The notes: generated by a model from the letters alone, not told the origin. Positions 30,946 to 44,394 are shown, counted from the first letter of the stretch. The stretch is 64,000 bases of DNA from Gymnothorax reevesii (GCA_029721435.1 CM056574.1:31605001-31669000), one strand, 5' to 3'. Program-made: numbers and translations.

Positions 30946-32399
30946 TATCTCCAAGAAGACATCATGTTCGCCAACCATTCACCGATCTCACTTTCATTCG
31001 CTAAGGAGTTTTGAACAAGTTAAAAATTTTGAGAAATCTTCGGAAAACATATCTATTCACCAAATGGTCTGTAAATACTCACCACAGTTACCAACTGTTC
31101 TCCTAACAGTCTGCAATCGTTCCTTGTGGTCGTCAACTATTCTTCAGTCATTTACCTCCCTCAGGAATGGGCGACTTGTTGAAGAATAGTTAGCTAATAG
31201 ACCATATGGTCGGACACTTAGTTGCAGAATAGTTTGAGAATAGTTGACTAATCTTGTATTCGCTATGTTTTAGGGCAGGACTCATCGTATTTTTCAGTTC
31301 AATTTTTTGAACATTCATTTTTCTTGCGCGAACCTTTTTGTTAGTGCGCAGCAGTCTGGCCATTGGTACTATGTAACGTGACCCTTGTCTAATATCTACT
31401 TTGAGTCAAAACCTAAAAAATTGTGGACATTCCAAGGAATTACATTCTCAGTTATATAGCAAGAGATCAAATTCACTTATGAATACCAAGATGGTGCACA
31501 GCTTTAAGATCTCTCATTACTTAACCACGACATATCTAAGGCCAAATCAGTGCCCCTATAAAGTCTGGCGGTAGCCTACTTGTCAGCTGCATTCAATCCG
31601 TTAAAGGGTTAATGAGTATGTTCAGAATTTTATTTATTACTTATCATTTTTGTTTCACTTTAGCACCGATCAAACGTCTTGTTACAGTTGTGTTTGTAAT
31701 GTACGAGTTCCGATAGAAAATATAATTAAAATAACCATATTTTCGGCACATAACGCCTAAGATCCAGACCGTTATTAAACCATCAGCTACGAAATGAGCG
31801 CACAATTTTAGAACAGTATCTCCAGGCAATAAAAAATGCGGGACAGAGTTTAAATTCGGGGGGCGGTAGAAAAGAGACAAAAATGCTGTGCAGTACTAAG
31901 CGAAGTGGGACACCTGGTTGCTCTAATCTCAGACCATTCACAAACTGTTCCTCGATTAGTTGCCAACTGTTCACAAGACAGTTGCCAAAAAGTCGCTGAC
32001 TGTTCGCAGGAATTTGCCAACCGTTTATGAGAAATTCGTCAGCTACTCACCAAAATGTCGCTAGAAAGTCGTAAATAAATCGCCAGTTAGTATCTCACTG
32101 ACGAATATTAGGTGAATAGTTCACGACTCAAGGATTGCCAAAAAGTTGTCAATAAAGTAGCAAACCACTTTCACCAAACATTCATCACTTAGTGACATAC
32201 TCACTTTAAAGTGTATCTGAGCCCTACTGAAAATTAGCAACAGTCTGCAAAATGAAGGCTAATTTGTCACTTCATGTACAGCCATAAACAAATGGCTCAG
32301 GGTGTTGGCTACACAAATTAATGACATTTTATAGGTAAAACAGGCCTAGGCTGAAATACGATTTAAATACTGTATGTCTCGGATATCTCCTGTGTCCAA
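30946..32399. other. non-coding DNA, possible old repeat
   Basis: No gene. The stretches 31010-31250 and 31925-32200 share recurrent ccaactgttc, caactattc and tcgcc-type motifs, suggesting two halves of a decayed element, but ends could not be set. Confidence 0.4.
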
Positions 32400-34500
32400 C
32401 ACAAACCATTGACTGTATAAAACAGGCACAAACGCATATACTGTAGACTGGTGTAGTCCTTCCAGACAGGAACGCATTGATGAATATTACCGACAAATAT
32501 ATGTCATTAAACTAATTAATAATGAATTCAAAGCTGACAAATAGAATGTTCAAGGGAGCCCGTTGTCACCCATCGTATAAATCGCCCGTCTTTTTGTTTG
32601 CATCTGAAAAGGGTTGTGGCTCCCTGCAGATAGCTCAGGGAAATGATGGGGAGCCTCTGTACAGTTCGAAGCATCGCAGCCCCTCATTTCGAGGGGTATT
32701 CTGGGAATAATAGTAGAACATCTACTCTATGTCCCATTCAATCGTCGTATCCGTTCTTGGTAGTGAACTACAAGTCCCTGAAATCTTTATCCTTAAATAT
32801 ATTACGCAGCCCGGTACGTTTCATGTTTTATGTAGTTTTTTGCCTTTCCTTTCATCTCGACTGACAGGTCCGGTGCTGTTGCTGAGAAGGACTACAATTC
32901 CCGAAAAGCCAAACACGGACTAGTGGTATGCGGAGCTCTCCTATTTTGAGGACTGCCAAAGACGCTGTCGGGTTCGGAGTCTGGGCAGGGACCCACGGCT
33001 TTCCAACAGAGGTAGGAGCTGATTCGTCTCTGGTACTATTGGTGCTAGTAAGACAGGGCTTAACCACCAAAACATGGGAGGACAAAATAATATAGCTGGA
33101 TATAGACCATGGCGATTATTAATCTTGCACCAGGGCTAACTACATCTGATGATGCGTAGTCTATAGGAGCAGACCGGAGAACACATTCTTGCCGTCGCTG
33201 TGAATTTTAATGAATGTTCACCGAACTGTTCTCTCACATGCTAAGATTCCAGAAAAAGGGAGGGGAAGATGGGATGGACAAACACATTATTCAAATCTCC
33301 ACATGAAAATGTAATCATTATTGTGGATTTGCGGTGCCTGTCTGATTCCATATTTAATCAATTCTACTGAGACAGAAGACTGGGTCTTGTCCCCTCTAAT
33401 CACTGCCCGGAATTGAAGAAAAGAAAAGCTTTTGTGGAGTTGGGAAAGAGGCATAGCGAGATAGTCTTTGAGGCGAAGATGCCAAAGCGAGAATCAGCAA
33501 TCAGCTGAATTATATGCAACGTTCTTGACTTAGCGGTGTGTTTGTTTGTGGTTGCCTAATATGCGTTATTAGATGATTTGGGGAAGCTTAAATAGCGAGG
33601 GGAAAACATCTTGTCTGATGAGTTTCGACTAAGCGCACGAGAACGTGGATTTTAATCAAAGCTGGTTTGTGTGCGCTTTCTTAGTGTAATTGGTGATCTC
33701 AGGTTATTGGATATTCCAAGTGACTATTGGTTATCGCTCCGCCTGCGGTTGTAGCGGTTTATTTATGCAGGGTCTTATCATGCCGACCCCCTACGGATCC
33801 GTCCGCGTTGCTAAGAAACATCGAGGACAAGACCAGTATTGCCACAAAAGATCAAGAGTTGGAGAGGGGCTCTGCAGTTAAATCCAGGGCTAGAAGCCTG
33901 AACGTACGCTCGGAGTGATAGTTATCTCGCTCTTCCGGTAATAACAGTCTGAAACAATTCGGGCGATGTTAGCGGGTTTGTTGCGGGGTATCGCGCTGCC
34001 TCCTAGAACTCTTTGAGGTGAAAAAAATCCGCTACGGGGACGGGAAAGCGCCTAGCTTGCGTTTCTGCACATGTACTGGACAGAACTTCTTCTGGTGTTA
34101 AAATAACTCCTGAAAGGCAGAGTGCGTTGACTGTCGGTGTGTTCTGGATGTTTGCGGAGGCGATTTGTGCAGCGCTACTACCCAAACCATTGAAAGACTT
34201 CTGTCCTCCTTAGACTAAGGAAGTGTAGCCATCTCATCCTGTCCTCAGGAAATTGCTCTAACCGGCTGCGGTCTCGTAACAAAATACTTATGCTCTAGTC
34301 GTGCTTTCAGAAGTTTTACGTCTTCCTTGACTCGGCCGAGAAATGCTACCAAAGGGAGAAAGTAGGACAGTCATTACTATTGCATCGGCCCATGGTGATG
34401 TCAGTGGCTCTCTGTTCCACGGGGCTTCATCGCCCCTTAAGAATGTTGCGACGGCGCGAAATGTTTTTGAAACCGTCGCAACAAAGTGAAAATGTTGCAT
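32400..34500. other. CpG-richer stretch, possible promoter region
   Basis: Visibly richer in CG dinucleotides and less repetitive than its surroundings. It contains a TATAAAA at 32415, three ZNF143/Staf-like motifs (32696-32909) and a consensus-like splice donor, cagag followed by gtagga, at 33012. Short open frames (for example 33727-33918) are not recognisable. If a host gene starts in this window, this is the likeliest place; no exon can be called from the sequence alone. Confidence 0.4.
32696..32909. promoter_or_regulatory. cluster of three ZNF143/Staf-like sites
   Basis: Site 3 (32891-32909, plus) has the exact core ACTACAATTCCC. Site 2 (32767-32785, plus) has ACTACAAGTCCC. Site 1 (32696-32714, minus) reads ACTATTATTCCCAGAATAC, differing from the SBS consensus at three positions. 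Such clusters are known at CpG-rich vertebrate promoters for both Pol II and snRNA genes. Confidence 0.55.
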
Positions 34501-36540
34501 GCTCTTTTCTGGAAAGGATTAGCCAAAGTTATGAGTAAATATTATGATAGGTTCAGGTAGGAGTTGTCTTTGAACGATTTTGTGATCACATTAACACGAA
34601 TGTGTTGACTCCTGTAGGTCACATGTCCATTCAACAATTGTACGTCAATAGATCACAGGAATTTTTGACAAGCGGTACCTGTGAGTTAGGCTTTCGCCCG
34701 TGTTGTCAAATAGAGAAAATGTGGGTGTTGAATATATCACTATTAGTCTGGTGCGGTTCAATTGTCTTAATGCGTCCCTACATTTTTTTAAATATATTTT
34801 TTGGATAAGCCTATGAATTGCAGGATAGGTCCGACGGCGAATATGCCTGGAAATCCAAAAAGTGAAGAAGCCATGCTGTAATCATACGAGGAAACGACGT
34901 AGCCAAATTGCACTTCGGGCGGTGCTGCTGCATTCCACCACCTCTACATTCCTCATGTTGTTGAAAGCTGGAGTCCGCGGACCTGTATTTAGCTTAAAAT
35001 CCCTAACACCCCTCACCCCTTTTCTTAGTTTTTTTTCAAGGCTTAAAAACAACAGGATAGTAAGCAACCATTATGCGTATAATTTTCCTATATGAATTCA
35101 TGAACTTCAACGTGATGTTGAAAGCATATTCACCTCGACGAAGACCCATCAATTGTTCCTCAATTATTCAATAGGGACACGTGAGTGTTTGTTTAAATGC
35201 ATCTTGGCAGCTGCGGGATTTGACTCAAAGCCACAAATCCGACATTTTTCCCCAAACATCTCCTACTCTAAAGTCAACGATCCAGGAGACCGGTTAGAAA
35301 TTTAATATGTGGGCTATAACAAATATTCAAATGACCGCTGCCTTCATATTCCGCATTTCGCGGAAAAAAACAGCAGTATGATAGTAAGTGGAAAGGAACA
35401 GTTAGCAGGAGTCTTAAGAAGATAGATTAAAATAAACCATGTTAAACAGACACTCAAGGGCTTTGAGAATGTTAGCCTACAGCCAGATGTCAGATAGGGA
35501 TTGAGATAATTTTCTATTGGAAATACTGCTTCAAGCTTTTAAATATTTTACAAACCTTTTTATGGTGAATTATAATTTTTTAATAGAACATTGATTATAA
35601 TATCATAAAAAGGGGTAGTGCATTATTTACCAGCCACAACACAAAAATAACAGGACTTTGCAGTTTTAGCTTCATTTTGTGGTTTGTTACTGCCAGCAGT
35701 GCTGTCAGGCTTTCCATAATTTTTGTACAGATTATTTTGTCAACTGCACAGCAGCTTGCATGAAATCTGACCCATAATTTGACATTTGATCCTGAAAGTT
35801 AAAGTTTTTCTGCGGTGGGGATATGTTGGGTGAGTGTACACATGTGTAAGCTGTTTTTTGTTGTTTAAGGTGGGATGATTTCCTAAAAAATGTACTTGCA
35901 CATATGTTATCACATACAGAATGAGAGACCAAAGCTGCAGTGTGTAAACCTCCCTCCCTCGCTCTCTTGCAGACACACACGCACACATCAGATTTGAACT
36001 TGCACACATTGCATCAGACCACACCTGACATTTGCTCACTTGTTTGCTAATTGCATGCAAATTTGATTCAGCAGTCAGTTTTCATCAGAGATTTCAGTTC
36101 TCCTATCTCCCCGAGCCCCCGTGCATGTGCTGTATCTCAGCACACAGCATAGCAGATGACAACACTAGCTTTTCTCGGATGCAGTGGCACCTGCACTGAC
36201 TGGCTCTCTTGCCGTTCCCCATTTCCGCGGTGACTTGAGGGTTAACTGTCGGGCAGACAGTTCCGAGGTCGCGCTCTGGTGCCCGTTGCCCCTGGTTTCC
36301 TCTTGGCTTCTCTGGTCTGAGATAGAACCACTGTGTCTGCCTTGGACCTTGGCACTGCGCCCTGACCCTGGGACTCAGACAGTAACCCGCCTGGCGGGCG
36401 GAGGGGCAAGAATGGGGAGAAACAAGGAGGGAAGGTATGAAGAGAGGAGGAGGGATTGGAAAAAAGGAACAGGAGAGAGAAGGGGAAATGAGGTAATAGA
36501 GGCAGAGGTGGGTAAGGAGAATGGAGACATGCCTGAGCGA
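34501..36540. other. non-coding DNA, no gene seen
   Basis: Mostly unique sequence. Purine-rich from about 36410 onward. The 141- and 183-codon frames around 36100-36650 cross a GA tract and translate to low-complexity Ser-Leu or Arg-Glu runs, so they are not genes. Confidence 0.5.
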
Positions 36541-36546
36541 GCGAGC

Positions 36547-36573
<27 letters not shown>
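36541..36573. repeat. (GA)n microsatellite
   Basis: Pure GA run within a longer purine-rich strand (about 36410-36600). Confidence 0.93.
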
Positions 36574-36579
<6 letters not shown>

Positions 36580-37362
36580 GAGGGCAGGGCGGTGGTGAGG
36601 GGGATATAACATGTTGTCTTGAGGTCTAAAACTACAAGTGTCCAAATCAACCAAAGTGGAAGGTAGGCAGAAACAGGAAAGGTATCAAAGGTACCTTCAG
36701 CAAAAGCTTGAACAATTTGGCTATATGCTGCTATACCGCATGTTATCAAACTGTCTGTACCTGTAGCCTATTCACTGCGTGTTTTTATTGCTTTTACTCC
36801 AAACATATTGTCATATATGGAGTTATATTGCACACAACTGCATGTGTGCTTTAAATATTTATTCAAATTGACAGATTGATGCAGACTTTCATTTGTCCTT
36901 TGTGTGTGAATGTCATGTTTTGCGGCCAGTTAATTAATATTTGCTGTTGGCCCCACAATCCTTACGTCAGCCTCTGTCACAAGCCAGACTTATGGAGCCG
37001 CTGTACTGCTTCGTGTTAGAGGCTGCAGACGCAGATAGATATTAATATACACAGCACTCCCGACTCAATTTTAGATGCTATGCAGTGGCCTATGGGGCAG
37101 TCAGTAAGCAGCATACTGCCTAATACTTTTATAATTAGATTTTTCCCCTGGTAGGTAATCATCACTTAAATGTTCTTTGATAAATGGATACATGTATGGA
37201 TAGTGAATTTGGTATTGTTGCTGATGAGTCACATATTTGTTTATGAACTTAGTAATGCTATGCATATCTAAGCTTATGCCTATTTCAATTGATTATGTTA
37301 ACATGTTGCACCTAGCGCTGTAAGGAGTTGGACATGCGCAGTGTCCTAACTAGTATTATAGG
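36574..37362. other. non-coding DNA, no gene seen
   Basis: Nothing recognisable. Confidence 0.5.
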
Positions 37363-37733
37363 GAAATATTACCTCTGCCATGTTTTTGCTGGCAGTGGTT
37401 TGTCTGTCCGTTTGAGTACAAGATGACTCAAAAAGAAATGAATGGATATCTCGGAAATTTTGAGAGTGGGTTGCTATTATATCAGGGATGGGCATTATTG
37501 ATTTTCACCGCGGACGGTCAAACAATATGGACGGCACGGCAGCCATCTTGTAATCCTATGACGTGCGAAAACTGAACTTCACTCCCAGTGATATCACTGA
37601 AATGTTGTGGGTTGATTTGTCTCACATCAGGGACAGAACCTATCCTTAAATTTATTATGCGCCATGTTCACTCAGCGAGATTTCGACTGTGCCACCTTGG
37701 CAGAGGTTTGCACTCTCAGGGTGCCCTTCTAGT
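37363..37733 (+). repeat. dispersed repeat, copy B
   Basis: Uninterrupted relative of 1398-1862 (opposite strand). It starts ggaaatattacctctgccat and ends cagaggtttgcactctcagg. At the place where copy A contains the 155-bp fold-back element, copy B simply reads ggatatctcgg. Confidence 0.7.
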
Positions 37734-38761
37734 TTATATCTGTGATTGGAGTGAGGAAATACATCATGTTTCCAGGATAAACAGAAAATAGATTGCTCTC
37801 TGAGTGCGGAGGAAGCAGTGATGGATCGTTCAGAGGCTGCGCACCTGGAATGGAGCAAGAATGAGTTTGGATGCCGTTTGCCGTGGTTTAGTTTAGGAGC
37901 TGTGGAGGAAGGAAGCATTCTTCTCCACCCCCTTCCCCATCATTCTGTGTCTGTACCTGGCAATCCCACCTAACCCCTCCCATTGTTATTTTTTGAATAT
38001 CCACCCAAGACCCCCCTCTGTTTATCATTCATTGGTTTTGCTCTCCATTTGTGTTTCTGTGTCCAATTAATGTGAACTTTACAGTAAAGAACAGCCCACT
38101 TAGTTCCAGTATAAACTTCAGAAACTTCTGGCAGTCTCCTCTCCCCAGGTGCCAGGAAAAGAGCCACAGACTTAAGCAGTTGGTTTTTGTTTGTACAATT
38201 ATTTGCTCATAATTTCACATGCACAATAAATTAGATAAAGGACTATTGGCTTTAATCTCTCGGTTCTACAACAGAGCGCATGGTTGCCTCTTGCTTGCAC
38301 TTGCAGTAGATTGACAGGCCTCGGAGATGTCTGCTGATGGAAGGGCTGCTTCCCAGCACTGGTGTGGAGTATGGCAACCCAACCTGGGGGTCATCCCACT
38401 GGGCTCGGATTGGAGGAGACGCGCCAGGCGAACAGAACATTCTCGCGGGGAACGATGTCCCCGATTCGTCAAAGCCCGGGGGCATTGGTGTATTGCACGA
38501 GGCATGGTCCGCCCCGTCTTCTGTTTTAGTCCTGACAGCGCGCCCACCTCAAACAGAAGAGGAATGTAGTAAAATGTAATTAAAATGAGATGCACTGTCA
38601 AGGTCATGAGAGATTTTACTGCGCTTCTCAATGCAGGAGCAGAAATGCTGGAAAAGCTGTATGTAGAATACGTATGCAAGTATAGAAGATATTTCAAGAC
38701 TGTACATACAGAAATATAGCTAGTGACACATTACAATGCATAGTTTATTTTTTTAAGCATA
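37734..38761. other. non-coding DNA, no gene seen
   Basis: Includes a GC-richer part at 38260-38540. A 143-codon minus frame (38266-38697) there has no recognisable motif. Confidence 0.45.
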
Positions 38762-38989
38762 TTGACTGCTTGGAGCATAAAAAGGTAACGTTAAATTACT
38801 GCTAAAAAACTTGCTTTTTGTCAAATTATTGATGCAAAATTATATCTGAAACATGATTATTAAACACAGTTACCTGCCAAGAAACTATGCGAATCATATT
38901 TTTTTACATTGTTTCAATGTTTTACATTGTATTTTCTCAAAACTTCAAAAGAATGCTCTTACACCTTTTTTTGTGCTCCAAGCAGTTGA
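38762..38989. mobile_element. MITE with TTGACTGCT ends
   Basis: 228 bp, starting TTGACTGCTTGGAGCATAAA and ending TTGTGCTCCAAGCAGTTGA: terminal inverted repeats of about 25 bp that match the ends of the element at 1611-1765. The interior is AT-rich and non-coding. Confidence 0.72.
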
Positions 38990-39084
38990 TATATAACTTA
39001 GTATTGTCACTTTTTTTAAGTACACCCTCCCCTCCTCGCTGATGCGACAGCACTCACATTAATGGGGGGAGACAAAAGGTGTTT

Positions 39085-40038
39085 AAAGGATTACAGAATC
39101 GCTTCCTATTAACCAATTAGGCAACTCTTAGAAAAGTAAACCCGTTCCCATTTACTTTGCTTGATTGGCAAGCAATGGTGGATTCGTTTACTCTCTAAGT
39201 TGAATGAGTAGAGCTGTTTAGACCGCATGTTTGATTGATGCATTTCGAAATTTAAATGGCCATAGAACAGCAGACCTACATGAACACGATTATCATTGCC
39301 ACGCGACTTCGTGCGACTGATCATTTATATCTCACATTCACGTTTCATCCGCTTTTGGGGAAGAGGAAGATTTTATTCTAATTATTCAAACTGGCATTCT
39401 TTCAGTCTAACAGCGTTGCCCAGTTAGGTTTGTCTGCTTACACCATCACATCTCTATTGTTATAGGCCACTGAAATTGCTTGATTGCAATTTAGACCAAG
39501 TACACGGGGCCAGATTTAAAGAAGGACGGAGCACCTGCAATTAGCGAAATCTAAACTCGGGCTTCTTCCCGGCGGCATTTTAAATCGTTTAAGCCTCTTC
39601 AGGTGTGTAGGCCATGTTTCAAGAAATTACACGCGACTGCCTTCACACCCCATGACTGCAAGTGGTCTCATCACACTTAAAAAAAAAATATATTATTTTT
39701 GATAAAATAAAAAAAAGAGATTTGCCATAAGACCGCCCTGGATTTTAAGCGTGTTGAAAATACTCAAGGTGGAAAACATTCTGAAAAGCGGATGAAATAT
39801 GAATGTGTGATATAAATGATCAGTCGCAGGAAATGATGCGGCAATGACATCACGTTCATGAAAATCTGCTGTTCTACGGCCATTTAAATTTTGAAATGCA
39901 TCAAACAAACATGCTGTCTTAATAAACAGCTCTACTCACTCAACTTAGAGAGTAAACAAATCCACCATTTGATTGCCAATCAAGCAAAGTAAATGCGAAC
40001 ACGTTTACTTTTCTTAGAGTTGCCTTCTGTAGTCCTTT
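39085..40038. repeat. long imperfect inverted repeat
   Basis: The left arm (39085-39358) and right arm (39782-40038) are reverse complements over about 255 bp. They share blocks such as tttactttgcttgattggca, tttactctctaagttga and tgatcatttatat. The arms differ at roughly 15-20 percent of positions by eye, and the left has a 22-bp extra segment. The 420-bp spacer is not repeated. It may be an old non-autonomous transposon with long terminal repeats, or an inverted duplication. Confidence 0.85.
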
Positions 40039-40939
40039 GCTTGGCTCCGTGCAGGACGTCGCCGTAAAATACTTATGCCAGTCAAGTTTTCTTCCCGAAG
40101 TGCTTATGCTACAGAATTATTGTTGCGCTAACCCCAGTGAGTAACTAGCAACTCCAGACTAGCTGCTAGTGAGCTGCCTGGGCTCACTCGGTAGCCAACT
40201 CAGGTTATAACCACACGAGTCAACACAGATGACAAACTAGTCCACAAATTACCATAATATCAAACACCAAGACTGACAAAATAAGCAGTGGCAGCAGTAG
40301 CAACAAAAGAGATATGGGCCAAGTTTTACTTCCCTGAGAAGCACAGGTCCGTAAACGTGACCTCAGACTGAGTGAAGACGGCAGTCTAAGAAAATGGGAG
40401 GGTCCCTAGTAATTCGAGAGTGCCCATGGCTTAGTTTCACAGCAGAATAGACTGGCAAAGGAATCCACCATCAGACATAGTGATAGATAAATTAAGCATA
40501 TGTAAAGCTCACTCTAAATGGCTGTCTACCTCCAGCTGTGAATCACTTGGATATCACGTTTGCTGTCAGATAGTAGTAAATCAGTTTTTCATCTTGAGTT
40601 TTCCCTGCCCCCCCTTGGTAACGCCCCTGGAATGTTTCAAAATGTTTTGCCAGATTTTTGCCACTTTGATATGTATACCCATGTGCAAAGCGGGTGAGAT
40701 TTTAGATGTAATATTGTGGAATATACAATATTGAGGAATAAGGTTCAAAAAGTAATATGAAAATGCTGTTAGTTGGATTAAATTAACCCTTTTGGGCAGA
40801 AGCCAAATATGGCTATTTATGCGTGACCCTATTTAACTCTTTATAATTCAAGATTTAAACTTCAAAGAGAAGGGGAATATGGCTCAACTGATAAAATACA
40901 CTTGCGGCCATAGTATTCCATCATGTTTCAGTTTATTAC
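40039..40939. other. non-coding DNA, no gene seen
   Basis: Nothing recognisable. Confidence 0.5.
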
Positions 40940-41310
40940 CCCTCGGCCGAAAGTATATTGTCGTCACCTGCGTGTCTGTCTGTCGTCTGTCGTTCGTCCA
41001 TGAATTTTTCCGGGTCAGTCCTCAGCAACTAACCATCACAGCCTCACCAAATTTCGTATGATAACTCGCTATGACCCATAGATGTACAATGGCAGGTTTT
41101 TTGCTGGATTTGACCTTTCACCCTAGCTCTATGACCTTGACCCTGGAAATCTTGTCCAGGTCAGTACTCGCCAACTAATTATCGCCGCTTCACCAAATTT
41201 GATATGGTAACTCACTGTGATACATAGATGTGCATCGTCATGTTTTTTTTCTGGATTTGACCTTTGACCTTAGCGCTGTGACCTTGAGGCAGGAAATCTT
41301 GTACGGGCCA
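40940..41310. repeat. dispersed repeat with two 145-bp units
   Basis: A tgtctgtctgtcg leader is followed by two tandem units. Each contains gtcagt-ctc-caactaa, a tcaccaaatttgatatg-type block, acatagatgt, ctggatttgacctt and gaccttga. Unassigned class. Confidence 0.65.
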
Positions 41311-43956
41311 AGGGGCATTCAGCAATGCGTTATTTTTTTCATTATTTTGGTAGAGAAAAATGAGCTGCAAAAATAATAAATCTTCATGAAAATTCTGCAT
41401 TGAAATTATAGAAAAAAATAATACTGAGGATTGAAAAATGGCTGGGGGTTAAAACAATACATTTCTGGGATCAGAAACTCCTGAACCACAAGTATTCGTC
41501 ATCTGAGCATGTTATCTTATTTTGCTCTGAACGAGGAAGCCAAATAAGACAGCTCTCCTGTTGGCTCCTCAAACACACAGTCCTCAAAATGGCGCACTGT
41601 CAAATCATAAAATAATCATATTTTTAACACAAATCAAGTGTGACACATGAAATTCAATTTGAATTGATGATTTTCTGGTTGAATTTAGCGTGAGTTTGTC
41701 AATATAGGTGCAGCTGGACATAAGTGCTCACCAGTACCCTCTCCAAACCAAAAACACATGTTAATACTCCCAAACCCAATATTCTTATCATGAACATTGG
41801 CTAGTACAGAGGATGCCTTTTAAACACCTCCATGCTTACTTATAAGGACTTACAATAGCCACAGATTTGATTTTATTTAAATGAAATGGACCTATGCATT
41901 GGAGGATTTGCACACGGTCACACACGTAACAAAGGTGTCACAGACGTAGCGCATACAAATGAGGTCATGGTATGCAAATGAGCAAGGTATTTTTATTCAA
42001 GTTTTAATTAATGCAAACAGGAGTAACTATTGCTAAAGTTGTTGAAGCCAAAGTGTTGTAATCTTTGTTCAAATCACATAACTTTTGGAATGTAAATTAA
42101 ATATAGCGATTGACCCATTTTCTGTGTCACAAACGTAACGCAGCCTCTTTCTCGTCCAGTACTTCCAATGTTTTAGGCAGATATCAAGTTGATGTACCAC
42201 ATTGATAGGTAAGCTGAGGTATCTTGTGGTTGTCAAGAATTGATCCCCATCTGCAACCCAATAAAAGTATATTGCATTGAAAAATATCAAGAATACCTTC
42301 CAAATGTCACACACGGTACGCAAGAATCACCCTCTCTCAATTCTGGTTTGTGGTTGTGTCTCTCCTGTGCAGGAGAAATGAAACGCAATGTAGAGTCTCT
42401 GTGGCAGCCTCGAGATATTGTCATTTAAATTATTTTCAAAGTTTAACTTCAAGTTAAAATTTGGCTTGCTTTTTTATGCTCCTAATTTTCAAAATCAATC
42501 AAACCTTCAAATATTCTTTATGTCTTTGTGCTTAGAAAATGTAAATCGCCTTTTGCCCGAAGTTAATACATAAGCTATTTCATGCAGTGTGATCTTAAGA
42601 TGCAGGATACAGTGGCAATGATTGTTTTCTGGGAAACATTTCCTTTAATCAGCTTCTGCGATATGTGTCCGAGGGGGGAAAAATGTTTCCCACAGTTAAG
42701 TTCATGCACCACTGATTTTTTCAGTCGACTGAATTAACTTTTGTTTGTTTGTTGACGATGGCGGTCTGTTGATTGTGTTTTTATTTTATTTTATTGCTCA
42801 TGCTGTGTCCTATATCAGCGGTTATGGAGAACACCCCATAACACACGCGCACACACACACACACACACTCATACATAAAAAAAATGTGCATGAAATAAAC
42901 AACTATAGTCTAGGTTAGTGAGTGGATATACACAATGTATTCTGTAGTTAAATAAGTGCATGCTTATTTGTGAGTTTATGAAATGTTGCTGTGACTTTCA
43001 AAAGAGTTGTGTTCAAAATAAATATTCATAGTGCAAATATTTTAGGCTTGCTGCAGTGTGGGATGATCGTCAGATGATGAATTTCATCATGATGATGACT
43101 GATTTGTCATGTGTACAGCTGTCCTGACCAGTATGATGCTCACAGCTTAAGTTCGCTGATTGATGTCAGCAACGAGTGGAGGTGAATTGGGGTTATGTCT
43201 TTTTTTAATGCCTGAATAACTTTTCTGATGCCTGGATAAGTTTGTAAACCTATCTTTGTAATGCATATCTAAAACATACTTTCATTTTGTGTGGATGAAG
43301 TGAAATCTGAGAGAGCAGAAAATCAAACGAAGATATGGGAGTTCCTGAAAAAATTGTGTTTGCGGTGTAGAATTGTGATCTATATTTTTGCATTTTTATC
43401 TCACAAAATGATTTCAGGACCTCCTACAAAATGTAACTATATCACATATATCACATAAATTGGTCATTTTATCAAAGAAAAATATTATTCAACAAGTAAT
43501 TGCCCCCCAAGCTAAACAAGAGACCATCTGGGACCGCACCAGTCACAACAGCAATGCTGGTAATTGTTTTAAGTTTAGCAGTTGTCATTATTAGGTGTTC
43601 AGTGAGTGCATACTCAAACCACACCCATCTTCAGATTCAGCCTTCCTTTTTTGTCCCAACCTCTCACTTGTAATGTTTTGCGATGGCATCTTAAAATGTT
43701 GTGATGCTATTGTGTTCGCAAGAATGATCTGAAAACTGAAACCCTGAGAGACAGGCAGGCAAACATATAAACACTTGCAAAAATACTGAAATTTTTTTTT
43801 TTTCGCAGTTATATACTGGTGTTGTTGAAGATTGCCTTGGTGACACACTACGGCCAACTGAAAACAATGCCAGCATCGCTATCACAGGTGGCTATATCCT
43901 TAGTGACACCTGCAGCCAAATGCTTTGAATGACAGTTAGTCTTTTAGATCACTGAG
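41311..43956. other. non-coding DNA, no gene seen
   Basis: AT-rich. A short CA repeat lies at 42845-42868. No coding signature. Confidence 0.5.
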
Positions 43957-44355
43957 GAAACTTTGCCCTCTTTTCTTTGTCAAATTGCATTAATTCAGCG
44001 ACGTTGGAGGGTTTTCTTGCATGAGCTGCCTGATTAAGCTCCAGCCACAGCATTTCAATGGGGTTCAAGTCAGGACTTGTTCTTGGCTACTCAAATATTA
44101 ATTTGAATCGTTTTAGCCATTCAGATGTGAACTTGCTCTTGTGCTTTGGATCATTGTCTTGCTGCATAACTCATAGCACTTTCAGTACAGATCAGGGACT
44201 GCTGATCGGGTGCTCTTCTCTAGGATTTTTTAGGTAGAGGGCAGAATTAATCATATTCATCATTCTGTCGATTATGGAAAGTCGCCCGGGCCTTAAAGAA
44301 GCGAAGCAGCCCCACACCTGCACACTGCCTCCAACGAGTTAGACTGTTGGTGTCC
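43957..44355 (-). pseudogene. Tc1-like transposase remnant
   Basis: The minus strand from about 44170 reads QQDNDPKHKSKFTSEWLKRF, followed after an in-frame TAG by SPDLNPIEMLWLELNQ and ARKPSNVAEL. These are the second Asp and the Glu blocks of a Tc1-type DDE enzyme. The upstream part (44180-44355) is decayed but ends in a region resembling the VHGGGSV/WGC block. No terminal repeats were found. It belongs to a different subfamily from the copies at 7.2 and 53 kb. Confidence 0.78.
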
Positions 44356-44394
44356 GAATGTGAAAAAAAAAAAAGTTTCACTTTCAGCTCATCA

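Noticed and set aside
33727..33918. Possible coding exon in the CpG-richer region
   Set aside because: The frame contains a plausible-looking helical stretch (ALLRNIEDKTSIATKDQEL), but I could not identify a family, and two overlapping frames are open; no reliable splice structure. Kept only as part of the promoter-region note.
36103..36749. Overlapping frames of 124-183 codons on both strands
   Set aside because: Open in several frames at once because of GA-rich sequence; translations are Ser-Leu or Arg-Glu repeats.
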